Of a stretch of DNA of 64,000 bases, positions 11,401-57,356 are shown piece after piece; the first letter of the stretch is position 1, and every line of letters begins with the position of its first letter. Location of the stretch: contig NW_004955487.1 in the NCBI RefSeq assembly GCF_000276665.1, forward strand, positions 5,840,713 through 5,904,712, in the 5' to 3' direction. Under the pieces are notes generated by a model. The model saw only the letters and a list, made by a program, of their open reading frames with translations, ran no database searches and had not been told where the DNA came from. Made by a program: the position numbers and the translations under genes. Source of the stretch: Chinchilla lanigera. Lineage: Eukaryota; Chordata; Mammalia; Rodentia; Chinchillidae.

Positions 11401-13786
11401 GACATTTTAGCCCCCACCAAACAGGTTTCAGTCTCACCTGGCCTGAAAACTTGGCTTAATAAAGCAATGTGAATAGCAGGGTGTGGTGGCACACACCTGT
11501 AACCCCAGCATGCAGGAGGCCGAGGCAGGAGGATTGCCAAGAGTTGGAGGCCAGCCTGGGCTACAGAGACCAGACCCTGTCTCTAAAGCAAAACCGAACA
11601 GCACTCTGACTATCTGCTGCTTTTTGGCTTTGTAACTAATGGGCTCGTGGCTTTCTTGTTTGCAAACAGAACTTGTGCACGTTGGTCAGCGCGGCCAGCA
11701 AACTGGCCCAGCTCCAGTACCTGTGGAAGGCGCAGGACTCGGGTGCCGCCAGTGCACTCACCTGGGGTCTCTCTGCCTACACCTCTGCAGGTGAGGATGC
11801 ACCCTGGCTGGTGGCCTCAGCCACTCTGTCTCCCTGGAAGCCAGTGAACTTGGTGTCTAAGCATTTCTGCCCCTTGGGCTTTTAGTATTCTGCAAGTAGC
11901 TACTCAGCTAGAACCTGCTAACGAAGAGTGTCTGTATTTACAAGGTGGAGTCAGCTGGACATGGTGGTTATTCACGGCTGTAATCCCAGCACTAGGGAGG
12001 CTGAGGCAGGAGGATCGCCATGAGTTTGATGTAGCCTGGGCTACATAATGAGCTCAAGGGTACCCTGAACTACACAGCAAGACCCTATCTCAAAAAACAG
12101 AAACAAAAGCAGTTTTCAATTAGTGGGGGCCTTTCATGAGGCTACTAGCTCGTGTGCAAATGAGATTTAATGGCTGCTTTTTGAGGTTGGGATGTGAGTC
12201 TCCAGGTGGCTGTGAATTACAAGACCGCCTCGTGTTGTGACCCACACACACCTTTCAGGAACTGTCCACACACCGCAGTGTAAGAAAGGATACTGGCTAA
12301 ACACCAACTTGTCTGTGAAGCAAGTTACTTATGCTGTTACTTTCCTTTTTCAGCAAGAATAATAACAACTTTCATGACCACTGGTGATCTGACAGGTAAG
12401 CAATGCTTTTCCTCGCCTTTCTGGTGGGCATGGCAGTGGCTGGGCCTCCTTAAGTGGGAACATTTTAGGGTTAGTAGGTTGACTCGCCTGGCTGTGATTA
12501 GAGACTAGAGGAAACGGCCAGGTCTGCACTGACACCAAGTGTGAGGCTCTCCTTGATTGACTTTGTTTTGTTTTGTTTTTTGTTTTTTTCTGGACCGGGA
12601 ATCGAACTCACGACCTCGCGCTTGCCAGGCAGGCGCTGTGCCGCTGAGCTAAATCCCCAGCCCCTAGGCTCTCCTTGAAAGACCTGCAATAGAGTAACAC
12701 GAGTGGATTCCCACCCTGGGGAGGTTCACTCGCTTCAGCAGGGAAAATAGTGGTCTCCAACTCACTGTGTAGCCCAGGCTGGCCTTGAACTTGCAGTGAT
12801 CCTCCTGCCTCAGCCTCCCTAGTGTTGCAATCACAGGTACACAGCACCACACCTGGCTGAGCTTTTTCAACTCTCAAATGGAGAGCGCTCTATGAACCCT
12901 CAGAAGAGGGTTAGGTTAGAGACAGCCCCGTTTTTGTCTGATTCAGTGAAGATCAGAAAGTGTCCTCAGCATGCAGTTCCTGGCAGGAAGCTATTTACTG
13001 AGAAATGCAGCCTCAGAACGGGAGCCACCTCTGCTAGGTTGTCCCAGAGGCTCTTACTGGGCCCAAATACAGTATTTTCTGCCGGCTGTGACTATAGGAT
13101 TAAAGTGGGCCTATCAAAGCATAAACTCTGCTGCAGTGGAGAACAGGAAAAGTAATGGCCTGGGTCTGCCTGCTCTGCAGCACTAATGTCACACCGAACC
13201 CACATGGAAAGCCAGATCGGGAATGTTCGGTGTGATCCGTGTGCCCCGTGCCGCTGCCCCTGGGAAGTGAGCAGTGTATGAGGATGAGCTTCAAAAGCGG
13301 GGTAGCTGCAGGGTTAGCTTCAGTTTCACATCCTTATTTGCACCACTTTCCCAAGGGTCTCTGACGGACAGCTGTTCCTGGTTACTCCGTTAAGAAACAG
13401 GCTCAGACAGCGGCCTGTTCTTCAGATGGACCCTAACAGGCGCTTACACTGCTGTCCACAAGTGGGTGCAGGGACTGTAGGAAGTGTGAAGTGTCCGGGT
13501 CAGAGCCAGCACTCAGTGGAGGAACGTTCCTCAGGAAGTCAGGCCAGTGTAGGACGATCGCTTCTAGAGAACAGTTGACCTGTACTTTGGGGTTCCTGGG
13601 GCGCTGGAGGTGAGGCTTTCTTTGGACTTGTGTTTACACGGGAGGAACTTTCCACCCAGAAGGAAAGGTCTTAACAGTCTCCTCTCTGTTGCAGTTCTCA
13701 CGCGTTTTGTGATCATGCTGGCCTTAAACATCTGGGTGACAGGGACAGTGCTGCGCTACAGGAAGCCCAGTTCCAAGGCCGAATGA
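8131..13786 (+). CDS. SLC66A3: SLC66A3 (PQLC3), PQ-loop membrane protein, seven exons
   Basis: The spliced frame (8131-8273, 9982-10064, 10148-10217, 10611-10668, 11670-11790, 12354-12395, 13695-13786) is 609 nt. It encodes 202 residues, the length I recall for human PQLC3, and all junctions are GT-AG with matching phase. The protein is hydrophobic with several membrane spans, as in the PQ-loop (SLC66/KDELR/SWEET-like) family of small transporters or sorting proteins; its substrate is not established to my knowledge. The first PQ motif is intact (Pro23-Gln24 in LKLPQI); the second is degenerate (Ala131-Gln132), as in human. The start lies in a CpG island. The gene converges on ROCK2. Confidence 0.95.
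8447..8547 (-). mobile_element. B1 SINE, partial
   Basis: Antisense copy with TTTGAGACAGTTGCCCAGGCC and CTTGCCTCAGCCTCCAGAG, only 170 bp after the SLC66A3 first donor. Confidence 0.8.
8793..8932 (+). mobile_element. B1 SINE, diverged
   Basis: GCAGGTGGCTCAGGGCTGTCATCCCAACACTCCGGGAGG marks the head; it ends with TCACAAAATTAAAAAAACC. Confidence 0.7.
9641..9750 (-). mobile_element. B1 SINE, partial
   Basis: Antisense fragment (TTGTGAGACAAGTTCTCACTAAATTGCCCAGG...CACACCCCACC) in SLC66A3 intron 1. Confidence 0.78.
9982..10064 (+). CDS. SLC66A3: SLC66A3 exon 2
   Basis: Acceptor CTGTTCCCAG, donor GTAGCT. Completes Gly48 and reads FLVFLRYQCYYGSPVLTYLE, spanning membrane segment 2. Confidence 0.94.
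10148..10217 (+). CDS. SLC66A3: SLC66A3 exon 3
   Basis: Acceptor TTTCTTCCAG, donor GTATCC (non-consensus at +4 to +6). Reads DVVLLLCVFHFNGDMKQAAP. Only 83 bp of intron separate it from exon 2. Confidence 0.92.
10260..10478 (+). mobile_element. Old ID remnant plus B1 SINE
   Basis: 10260-10320 is an ID-like head (GTGGCTCAGTGGTAGAGCCC) with an A-rich tail. A clean B1 without internal duplication follows at 10352-10478. Both are in SLC66A3 intron 3. Confidence 0.8.
10611..10668 (+). CDS. SLC66A3: SLC66A3 exon 4
   Basis: The phase and the family sequence (FVSSWFILGL...DLAM) force the acceptor at GGTGAG just before 10611, although the preceding tract is purine-rich and weak. The better-looking TTAG nine bases or so upstream would give an in-frame stop. 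Donor GTAAGT. Confidence 0.88.
11477..11600 (+). mobile_element. B1 SINE
   Basis: AGGGTGTGGTGGCACACACCTGTAACCCCAGC to CTGTCTCTAAAGC; lies in SLC66A3 intron 4 and lacks the internal duplication. Confidence 0.85.
11670..11790 (+). CDS. SLC66A3: SLC66A3 exon 5
   Basis: Acceptor TTTGCAAACAG, donor GTGAGG. Begins NLCTLVSAASKLAQLQYLW; this is the second PQ-loop region with Ala-Gln in place of Pro-Gln, followed by DSGAASALTW. Confidence 0.94.
11951..12110 (+). mobile_element. B1 SINE, full with duplication
   Basis: CAGCTGGACATGGTGG head, two gag-tt/ctc-aa-gg blocks (the second GAGCTCAAGGGTACCCTGAA) and CTATCTCAAAAAACAG tail. Confidence 0.85.
12354..12395 (+). CDS. SLC66A3: SLC66A3 exon 6 (42 nt)
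   Basis: A short exon after the pyrimidine-rich acceptor TTTCCTTTTTCAG. Reads ARIITTFMTTGDLT with donor GTAAGC. Confidence 0.93.
12590..12664 (-). mobile_element. ID-type SINE
   Basis: One of the best-preserved copies: GACCGGGAATCGAACTCACG to GCTGAGCTAAATCCCCAGCC, preceded by a TTTTG-rich tail complement from about 12562. Confidence 0.92.
12740..12857 (-). mobile_element. B1 SINE, half
   Basis: Antisense, starting at GTGGTCTCCAACTCACTGTG; the tail-proximal half is missing. Confidence 0.8.
13695..13786 (+). CDS. SLC66A3: SLC66A3 exon 7 (last coding part)
   Basis: Acceptor CTCTCTGTTGCAG. Reads VLTRFVIMLALNIWVTGTVL and ends ...SSKAE with TGA at 13784-13786, matching the family C-terminus. Confidence 0.95.
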
Positions 13787-14712
13787 GAGCTGCATCGCTG
13801 TGCCCCAGGAAAGACGGGGTGACTGAGCAGAGGAAGCAGTGCCACAGCTAGGCCAAGGGCTCCTGCAAAGCTAGTCACCCATTCCAGAAACTCGAAGCCA
13901 GAGGTTTTGTGGGTGTGCAAGAGCCCCTTAAACGTGGGTTGTAAATGCCACTTTCTGTCCCCACCCCCACTCCTTGGAGTCTTGCAGAGCTCAGAAACGC
14001 AGCTTTCGCAGTGTCACGGTGCCCACGGACCCTTCCCTTTGAGCTCTGCAGCCTCGAGGTGTTTTAAGTCTCCCCATGATTCTGATGGAACAGGACAGTC
14101 AGAAGCAGAGCTGTGGCCAGCGGGTAGGGCTCACTCTGGGGACCGTATGGGCCAGGCAGGGGGCAGAGGTGGGGATCAGTCCTGGGTCCGAGATGCACAC
14201 CAAGTGTCCTTGACTCCTGCACACCTTGCAAGGCTCTGAGTAACGGCTGCTAAACGCTGTTATTCTCTTACTATTTTGTTAGGAAATTCTGTTTTCATAA
14301 AAAATGTCCAAAGGGGAAAAAAAAGGAATTCCTAATGCAGGTACTGTAGGAAACAACTGCTCACCACAGGGTGAGTGCATCTCTAACAACCTTCCTCAGG
14401 CAAAGAGCCGCGCATGAGGGCATCCATCACCTGCGCAGCTGCCGTCATTGGGATTTGGTGCCAAATCCCAGCTTTAGCTCTTGAGAATATATGGGTTCTA
14501 CCCTCAGCATAGTATCTCACTCTAAACATGATGCCAAGGCTCTTGCGCATTGAACTTTAACATTTAGCTCACTTCTACATTTGAACTACATTTGAACATG
14601 TCTGGTTTCTCGGGGTAAAGTAAACTTCCATAGTTTGAATTCTGAATCTTGCGGCTATCATTATTTTAAACTGTAATGTATATTTCTCAATAAACTGGTT
14701 AATTCTTTTAGA
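13787..14712 (+). other. SLC66A3: SLC66A3 3'UTR (inferred)
   Basis: No further coding frame is present and no SINE interrupts this stretch. The end is placed by AATAAA at 14689-14694; a second AATAAA at 14756-14761 would lengthen it by about 65 bases. Confidence 0.6.
14689..14694 (+). terminator. Poly(A) signal AATAAA for SLC66A3
   Basis: Canonical hexamer, with a second one at 14756-14761. Either could end the transcript. Confidence 0.6.
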
Positions 14713-15228
14713 ACTAGTGCTTGGGACAAACGGGAAGAGAAATGCAGTACCTAAAAATAAATTACTCCTTTTTATGTAGTTATTTCGATCATAGCTTTTA
14801 AAAAATCCAAGTTCGTTTTTTCTCATAAGTACTTAGAATATATCCACTAATATAAAGACTGTGATATTTATCCCAACAAATGTTTTACGTAGCTGTACTG
14901 TACACTTTAGGAACACACTTACTTAGGGGAGGAGTTTCTGATTTTCCCTTTGGGCATTTCAAATGCAATGCTGTGTTCTCCCCTCGTGACACCACCTATA
15001 GCTATGGCAGAAACCCTTGCGGTCTGAGTCTGCCTGGTCCTAGAAACCAGGCCTGGCCTCCTGTACCATCCTTGCTGACTCCAGTGGCATTTTTAGGTCT
15101 GTGACCTTTAGGTGCCCAGGGGACACAGGCTCCTGGCTGAAACTCACTTTATAGTTCTGCCTGAGCTATGTAACAGGACAGGAAGTCAGAACCCTAGAGT
15201 CGTAGTCACAAAACTCTAACCCATCTTA

Positions 15229-15380
15229 CTTTGTTTTGGTTTTTTGAGGCAGGGCCTCACAGTGTAGTTCAGGCTGGTCTTGAACTCACTATGATGCCCA
15301 GGCTGGCCTCAAACTCAGCAATCTCCTGCCTCAGCCTCCCAAGTGCTGGGATCACAGAAGTGTACTATCACACCTGGCTA
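15229..15380 (-). mobile_element. B1 SINE between the convergent genes
   Basis: Antisense copy with duplication (TTTTTTGAGGCAGGGCCTCACAG, two CAGGCTGG blocks). It occupies the gap between the two poly(A) sites. Confidence 0.85.
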
Positions 15381-15477
15381 TCTATCCCATCATTTCTTTC
15401 AGAGAAGACACATTTTTTGGTAAACTTGCAAAAGTTGCAGCATTCTAGGTCTATTTCACAGGAAAAGTATAAAAATA

Positions 15478-18346
15478 TTTATATCTTAATTTCTTTTATT
15501 GAACTTTTTGTATAAAAAGCAGGCATAAAATACAATTACATTACTACAAAGATGCAATGAAATTTTAAAAAAAGAAAAATCAATGTAGGGTGATTTTTGT
15601 TTGGGGGACAGCTGATCAAATACTAATGATCTCAACCATGCAGTTTGTAACTTACACAATTCCAAATAAAAGGTTGGGGACAGGGTCAAGACCAGGCGCT
15701 GGGCACGCAGCCAGCACTGTCACACAGTCCCTCCTTCAAAGTGCTTTAGGTCTGATGGGACCAGCGCTGGGGATGCCCTCGCTGCCATCAGCAGTGGCGT
15801 CTAGGCCAGGAAACCCCGACTGCCTCGCTCTTGCTCCTGCTCGCGCCTGGTGGAGACAGGAAACTCACAGCATCTCCCAGGAGGCTTCGAGGGCCTGGGT
15901 TTCTCTCACCCTCTGAATCCCATCAGAAGGTTAAGGAGGGCAGCAGAACTCCTTCTACTATAGTTTGGCAAGCTGGAGTGTTTCTGCTTAGGGTCTAGAG
16001 ATAAACCGATACCACGTAGGTCTTTCAAGGCCAGGTTCATGCAAAACCAGCACAGGTTAGTTTAGAGCACTAACCTTTAACTTAGGGTCATCAGCACAGC
16101 GATCCATTAGAGCATTTTAAACTTTCAGATAAATTTTATTTTCTTAAAAAACATCTTGCTTCTAGACAGCATGTTTTAAAAAATACTTTAAAAATTCATT
16201 ATACATTAACTTTCAACAGTAATACCGGCACTAGTTTTCCTTCTCCTTCTGTCTTGCTATCCCCACGAAAGTAAAAAGCCAACCGAGAAAACCCCAGGAT
16301 TCACTATTTCTGAGTTCCAACAGGAGGTATTCATGGCTTGGAGAATCAGGTGTGGGAGTATAAACATTGGTCTTATAAATATCTGTTTTGAAGTCTCGGG
16401 GCCTAAGGAAGAAAACTGGCACGAAAGTGGGCTGCTTCATATTGGGGGGCAGGGGGCAGCGCTGGCTCGGGTCGGGACTCTGTCAGCGCTCCCGCAGTGG
16501 ACAGACCCCTGTGACCTTCCGTCAGACCGTGTGCGGAGCGTCCTCACCCCTCAGTGTCTTTCCCTCACCCTTCACATTAGTTTTCCTTGTACAGTTGTAT
16601 CACACCGCGATTCTCCTTCATATATATCTACAGCTATATATCTATATATATAGCTGTAGATATATATAGATATCAATATATCATTCAAAATTTAAACTTT
16701 TGCCTGTTTTACTCAAATACTTCAATTATGTGTAAACTTGAAATTATTTCACCTTAATAAAGTTTATTAAAAATATATATATATATATATATACTCTCCA
16801 ATTCAGAATAATAGGATATAACCTCCCATAGTGTAACAAAATCTTTATATAAAATATTAATTCAGTCTCCTTTTAAACAACTCTAATGAATGGAAACATC
16901 TCTTCTATATAAATTTTATATATTTTTCATTTTTTAATCTTACTTAAAAAAAAAAAAAAGCCAGCCCACTGTGCTGGCCCTGTGCAGGGCCATGTCCCCA
17001 AGAGGACGCACTGGCCCTGGGAGGGCCGGGCAGTGCTGCTGCCCACAGTGGCATCAGCGTGGGGTGTGAGCTCAGCCGCATGAAGCACCTCCTCTCTCCT
17101 CCACTGAAACACTGGGGCTGCGGCTCAGCAGCAGACCTGGCTCCGCATGGACACGGTGCGCTGAGGCAAGCCTGCGTGACGTTCCACCCCGACACTGGTC
17201 ACTGCGGCCCCATGTGGCACGAGTCAGACCTATCTGGCTGTCCTGCAGGAACCCCCTAGCCACATTTGAAAGGTAAAAGTCAAGGCCAGTGCCCCTGGGC
17301 AGCTTCTCCCAAGTTCCCTGACCCAATACTGAAATATTGCCATACACAGTTGTGTGTTTGAGGATCACATTTAAATATTTAAAATATATCTACAGTATAC
17401 CTTGTTTTTCTTTATATTTGATACAAGTTTTGAATCTTGAGTGTGAAAATGTAAAAATAGACATATATGTCTTTACCAGAAATAAAAACACAGGCAGGGC
17501 AGTGGGCAAATTCAAGCAGAGCAGACACTGCACAATCAGGGCTGGTACGGAGCCGGCACGAGGCTGGGGGGGACCAGGCAGACATGGGGGCAGTCCCCAC
17601 ACCTGTTGTACTGTTTCTAAGACAATCCATGAAAAACACCGTGTTACACCATCAAAACAGGCTGACACTGATTTACCATGTACACAAGTTTTCATCCACA
17701 ATGCCAGTTTGCACCCTAAGAGCTGGTAAACACTTGTACTTTTTTTCTTAAATACAGAAAAGGGTTGAAACTTGGAAAAGAAATTAAATTAAGGCATCCA
17801 AAGTGGGTAAAGTGGCCTATCATGAAACATGAGACAGAAGAGGCCAAGCTCTGGTTACAGCGATGCTTAGCACGCGCATGCAGCTTCTACTGGTGCGTGA
17901 GGAGAGCAACTCTGGCGCCATGGCTTTCCACAGTCACAGCGAGAACTCAAGTGTGGGATCAGAGCAGCGGATGGAGAAGTGACCCAGGAGTCTACAGACC
18001 CTCTTGCCACGTCCCAGCTCTCCCGGAGGACAGTATCTCGCCGTCACTCACAGAGGGTACAGCGTCACTGTAGTGCGGTCCACGCCCAGACCCTTCCGCC
18101 CAGTGTGCTGCTGAGGTCACTTCTGGACGTGAGAGATGCCTTCCTGCGCTTGAGCTCCCCTCCACGCAAGTGCAATGTAGTGTGAGCGACGCGAGGGAGC
18201 GTCATAGAGCAAGTGAGGAAGAGCTGCGGGTGGCGCCCTGCTCCAGGAGCCCGTCAGCGCCCTCTCCACTTGTTCCAAAAGGAGCTCAGAAACTGCTTTG
18301 AGATCTGTAACTTATATCACAGGAAAAAGGGGTGTGGTGTATGTGT

Positions 18347-18378
<32 letters not shown>

Positions 18379-18491
18379 CTGTGTCCCTCGGGAAAATACA
18401 GCTTTTTACTAAGTTCCAGGCCATCACATTTCAGTCTTGTTTTACCTGGAAGAACACCGTTGCCTTGGATGACTGCTTTCATAGAAGGCAA

Positions 18492-18495
<4 letters not shown>
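15478..18495 (-). CDS. ROCK2: ROCK2 exon 33: last codon, stop and 3'UTR
   Basis: Acceptor CTTTCTTTCCAG is followed by CTAA: C completes the Ser1388 codon (AG|C) and TAA at 18492-18494 is the stop. The next bases (TTGCCTTCTATGAAAGCAGT) and a segment at 17280-17400 resemble human ROCK2 3'UTR as I recall it. The 3 kb UTR contains a CA repeat (18336-18380), a perfect hairpin (16620-16667), a TA repeat (16773-16792) and AT-rich stretches. A UTR this AT-rich could be open to post-transcriptional control, but I did not test individual miRNA or protein sites. Confidence 0.9.
15495..15500 (-). terminator. Poly(A) signal AATAAA for ROCK2
   Basis: On the minus strand the hexamer is in GTTCAATAAAAGAAATTAAG. 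It lies at the end of the region that resembles ROCK2 3'UTR; cleavage is expected near 15475-15485. Confidence 0.7.
16620..16667. repeat. Perfect inverted repeat in ROCK2 3'UTR
   Basis: Arms 16621-16640 and 16647-16666 are exact reverse complements (ATATCTACAGCTATATA core). One more pair lies outside and one inside, leaving a loop of about four bases. The transcript would fold into a stable hairpin. Confidence 0.9.
16773..16792. repeat. (TA)n microsatellite
   Basis: About ten TA units in the ROCK2 3'UTR. Confidence 0.9.
17740..17830 (-). repeat. ROCK2 3'UTR segment with a second copy at 18970-19068
   Basis: Contains TTAAATACAGAAAAGGGTTG, then GAAACTTG and, after a gap, AAGGCATCCAAAG. The same words recur in the same order and strand 1.2 kb away in the last intron. 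This copy lies in the true 3'UTR and matches the human 3'UTR order I recall. Confidence 0.8.
18336..18380 (-). repeat. (CA)n microsatellite (GT on + strand)
   Basis: About 20 dinucleotide units, slightly interrupted, 115 bases into the ROCK2 3'UTR. Confidence 0.95.
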
Positions 18496-52793
<34,298 letters not shown>

Positions 52794-55700
52794 TTATAAC
52801 AAACTGAGTTAAAATTTATGAGATCCTTTATTTTAGACTTGGACACATTCAATGGTGAAGCAGGAGGACATAAGATTTTTATAAGACATGTAAAAATCAA
52901 TGTTCTTTTCTCTGGGAAAAACCCAATACTGTACAGAAAACTATTTAAATACAAACACCTGAAAAGTGAAGCAGGATGGGAATGAGGAACATACATAGTG
53001 CAAATGAGAAGAATTCACTATACATAGTTTAAAAACAAATAGCTTTTTGAAAACTAAACACACTATTCACACACCCCTCACAGAAAGGAGATGGGACCAG
53101 TCTAGAAACATGTAGAAGCTACGCATTCACTGGATATCAGCAAGGTCCCAGTGCCAGGGACACACATGCACAGCACCAACTCTGTTCTTCACCCCCGACA
53201 GCCAGTGGCATTGTCACTGGCACCGCGAGTATGAGCACTAGAACAGGCGGCTCCAGGACTGCAGAAAAGACTGAAACCCCACTTGCCAAGGAGGATCTGT
53301 GCATCTAGCACAGGACCCCCCCCACACCCCAGAAACAAGCGATGCCAACAGCAAAGCACTTCAAGAAACAAAATTAATACTCAAGGAAATGCCACATAAC
53401 ACAAATTGAGGACAGCTGTAAATATGTAAAGTCAAGACATACAAAAGCTGACAAATATGGCACTAATTAAACAGTAAGCTGATATCCTGAACCCTAAGAG
53501 CTAAGTACCTGATCCTGAACTGGAGAACAGATGACATAGAAAGTGAGCAAATAAACTCTCTGAACACACTGAAGGATTAAGAAATAATGAGGGGATTTAT
53601 TATGTACGGCAGACATCTACTAATACAAAATAAAAGAAAGATGAGGGGAACAAGATTGCTAGTGCTACGGTGCAGCCCCCAGGGAGGTGCTACTGGGAGC
53701 AGGGCACTGTTGAGAGGTGAGGCTGAGGGGTCTGGGATCAGCAGCCACTGGAGAAGACTGCGTGGACCCCAAGGACACCGGGGGCCCAGGGTCAGTGTCT
53801 GCTCCTCAGGGTCCTGCACACTCCTGCCTCTGTTGTGTCAATATAATATAGTTGAGGCATTCTCTGTATAAATCCAGCCCTGCTAAAGCTTATCTTAAAA
53901 TTTATGTGGAAATGCACAGCACCCAGAAGAACCAAAATAATCCTGGCCAGGACTAAGTAGAAGAACTTCTATTTCCACATGTTAACACTTCCCACAAAAC
54001 TAAACAAGACAATATTGATACTAATATAAGAATCCACACACAGAACAATGGAACAGAACAGTCTAGTAACAAACTCTTGTATTTAACAGGGGAAAGGTAG
54101 TATTTTTTAAAACAGTGCTCAAACAACTGGATACCTACAGGCAAAAAGATGAACATTTTTAGACCCTTAAAATGAAAATGTCATTAAGGGGAAAACGCAT
54201 TCTATACGTGCACACAGATTACAGCTTAGCACTCCGCATCAGTGGTTATCAGCCCTGTAACTGGCTGGGAGCTGAGGTCTGCACCCCTGCCCAGTAGAGA
54301 GAGTATTAGGTCACATCTTCCCAAGTGGGCAGAGAGAGACTGCAGCTCAAAGCCTGAAGTGCAGCTGTCTCTTTACCCTGTGACCATATGTTAGTGAGAC
54401 AGGTTCTGAGCTCACAGAGGAGGAGGAGGAACGCTGGCACATGAGGCCAATGGCTGTGGCATGTCCACAAGAAGGATGACGGGTGGAAGTTCAGCCTAAC
54501 GGGGCCAGGGGTGAATCCCAGGAAGACACAGAGAGTAGTGTGATGTGACTGGGAACTTGTTCTCTTGTCAGGAGAGATGTGACCAGGACTGATGAAACCT
54601 GAGTGGGGCCTGGGCGTGAACCAGTGCGGCATCCCTGGTAATGTTGTCGTGTCCTAGAGTGCTGCTAGGGTCTGTGGGAGATGCCATCCCTGTGAAGTGC
54701 AAGCCAAGGGCTTCAGGTGCATGGCTGGATGTTGTATGGTCTCCCAAACTTGTGTGGTGAGACCCTGACCCCCCGTGCTCAGGGGTCACAAGAGTGGGTT
54801 TCTGCTATAGGATCAGGGACACAATGAGAGCTTGACTAACTCTGCTCTGCCAGGAAGGCAGTTGAGAGGGGGCTGAAGAGGGGGGCTGACCAGGACCAGG
54901 CCGCTTGCCTACGCTTGACCACATTGGTGCTGTCCCAGAGCTGCAGCCTGCAGCAACTGGAGAAGGGTCCCGTGCACGGGGTCTCTGTGGCCAGGATGGC
55001 CCTGCTCTGCCCAGGAGAAAGACCCTTCAGGGAAGGACAGTTACAGCACACACTTGAGAAGGGGTCACATCCAAATGAACAACTAGAACTCCTATTGTTG
55101 GTTTGTTTGTAAGTGACAGACATCCCAGGGGAAGGAAAAATGAAGAGACTCACATAGGCATTTCGTAGATGACATTTAAACATGAGAAGGTATTCAATTC
55201 CATTAGAGGAGACATCTAAATTACTGTGCACTATCGTTTCTCATGCATTAAAATGACCAGAAAAAAATTTTAAACTGACAATATCAAGCGTTATCAAGAA
55301 TGGGACACAAGTGGAATTTGTAAACGAACCCCACAACTGTGCTGAACCCACCGGACACCAGCTAGGACTGGGCACAGGGACCTGGGCATGCTGCTCTATG
55401 TAGGAGACACCCAGCAGGGGTAAGATGCAAACCCCAATACACTGTGAGTAAGAGACAAATTTCAGAAAACACGCCAATACTGTCGTACTACAGACAATGA
55501 CATCAAATGTAGCAATGAAGTGAATACGCTGTAGCAACATGTGCACATCTCACAAAGACCTGGTGACTTCTTAGGAGACAAGGAAAACTACTCCAATTCA
55601 TTTGCCTTGTTTTAAATTAGACAATACTAGCTATGGAGGCTTTGGCTAGCTTCTTCTCTATATGAGAAGTGTATTTTCAAACAACTTTAGAAAACACGTT

Positions 55701-56557
55701 CAGTACAATCTGATGTAGAATCTGGTAAGATGCGAACAAATTGATGGTGATAAAAATATATATGGAGCAGGAAAGGGTTTATTAGAAAGTTTTGCAAAGC
55801 TTATGAAAATGTAAGCTATTTAAGGCCTCTGGTTACTCACTGTAACCCTTATCAACAGGCATTCATTCTCTGGGAAATACTCTAAAGTGCTTTTACTAAG
55901 AAACAAGTAGTGTTGATGGTATTACATGCTATAGACTTAACTGTAGTCAATTTTGTTGGTATTTGTCAGACACAGAAGTTGAATAATCTGACTCACTTCA
56001 CCACACAGCAGTTTAATGGCTTAGCAGCAGCTAAAACTTTATTGTAATTATTCGAGCTCAGAGCTGAGACTGAAATTTGTCTGAGGAAGAACAACTCTCA
56101 ACCACTTTACCAAACACTGAAAAGCTTTGGAAATTAACTTCTGCTACACACCTGATAACGTTTCTTAGTTATCACAACCTAAAATTACAAGGCAAAACAC
56201 TGCTTATAAGTATAACTTATACTACATACAATCACTTTGATGACATCAGTTGCTTTATAAACAGCTTACAAACAAGAAGTAAGATCTCCATTTCTACACA
56301 AACTTGTAGTGGATATATTTTCTGGACTCACACTAGTATCACAATATGACAGAATTTTTGTACAAAATCTAATTGCAAAAGAAAACTCCTATTAGAAAAC
56401 TCATTCAGCCTTTGAAGTTGAGAGCTTCTACCTAATCTTCAAATGCAATGCTTAACCTCTAGTGTAATAACCTTATTAAATAGCTAAGATCAAGAAAGAC
56501 ATTTTAAAAAATGCTTCAAATGCCTTCCCCAAGTCATAAATGTGCTCAAAATCACAT

Positions 56558-56703
56558 GCTCCGGGAGGCTGAGGCAAGAAGATCATTGCGAGTTTGAGAT
56601 TAGCTTGGGCTACAAAGTGAGCTCAAGGCCAGCCTGAACTGCATAGCAAGACCCTGTCTCAAAAAGACAAAAAAATAAAAAAATAAAAAATTAAAAAAAA
56701 AAA
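56558..56703 (+). mobile_element. B1 SINE, headless
   Basis: Starts inside the element (GCTCCGGGAGGCTGAGGCAAG) and has an AAAAAT tail. Confidence 0.88.
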
Positions 56704-57190
56704 TCACACACCCAAGGTCAATATCAACAATCATAAATATGAGCAGGTCTCCTTAATATATCACTGAAGTGGTGCTTTATGTGCTTTCTCTCAAAAAGAA
56801 AAGAGATGAACCTAATCTAAATAATAAAATATCAGATATATTTCAATAGAGGAGCATCTATATCCTATAATATACCAGACAAGTACTCCCCAAAACTGTC
56901 AAAGTCATCAAAAACAATAAAAGTGTGAGAAACTGTCACAGCCAATGAAAGCCTAAGACATGATAACAAAATGTAACATGATATGATACCCTGCGACAGA
57001 AAAAGACATTAGGTAGAAATGGAAAACCCTGAATATATGGTAGACTTTAGTTACTAATAATACATCAATATCGATGCATTCATACATTTGCAAGACATTA
57101 AGAAAGAAAACTAGATGGGGAAGGCAGTTCTTTCTATGACATTCTTAATTTTTTAATAAATCTAAAGGCTTTCTTTAAAAATAAAGGCTA

Positions 57191-57356
57191 TTATCTGGAT
57201 GTCGGGGGGCCACACCTGTAATCCCAGCACTCAGGAGGCTGAGGCAGAAAGATCGCTGCAAGCTCAAGGACAGTGTGGGCTACAAAGTGACTCAAGGATA
57301 GCCTGAACTGCATAGTGAGACCCTGTCTCAAAAGACAAAAAAAATAAATAAATAAA
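57191..57356 (+). mobile_element. B1 SINE
   Basis: ATCTGGATGTCGGGGGGCCAC to CTCAAAAGACAAAAAAAATAA. AAAGGCTATTAT occurs on both sides as target duplication. Confidence 0.92.
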
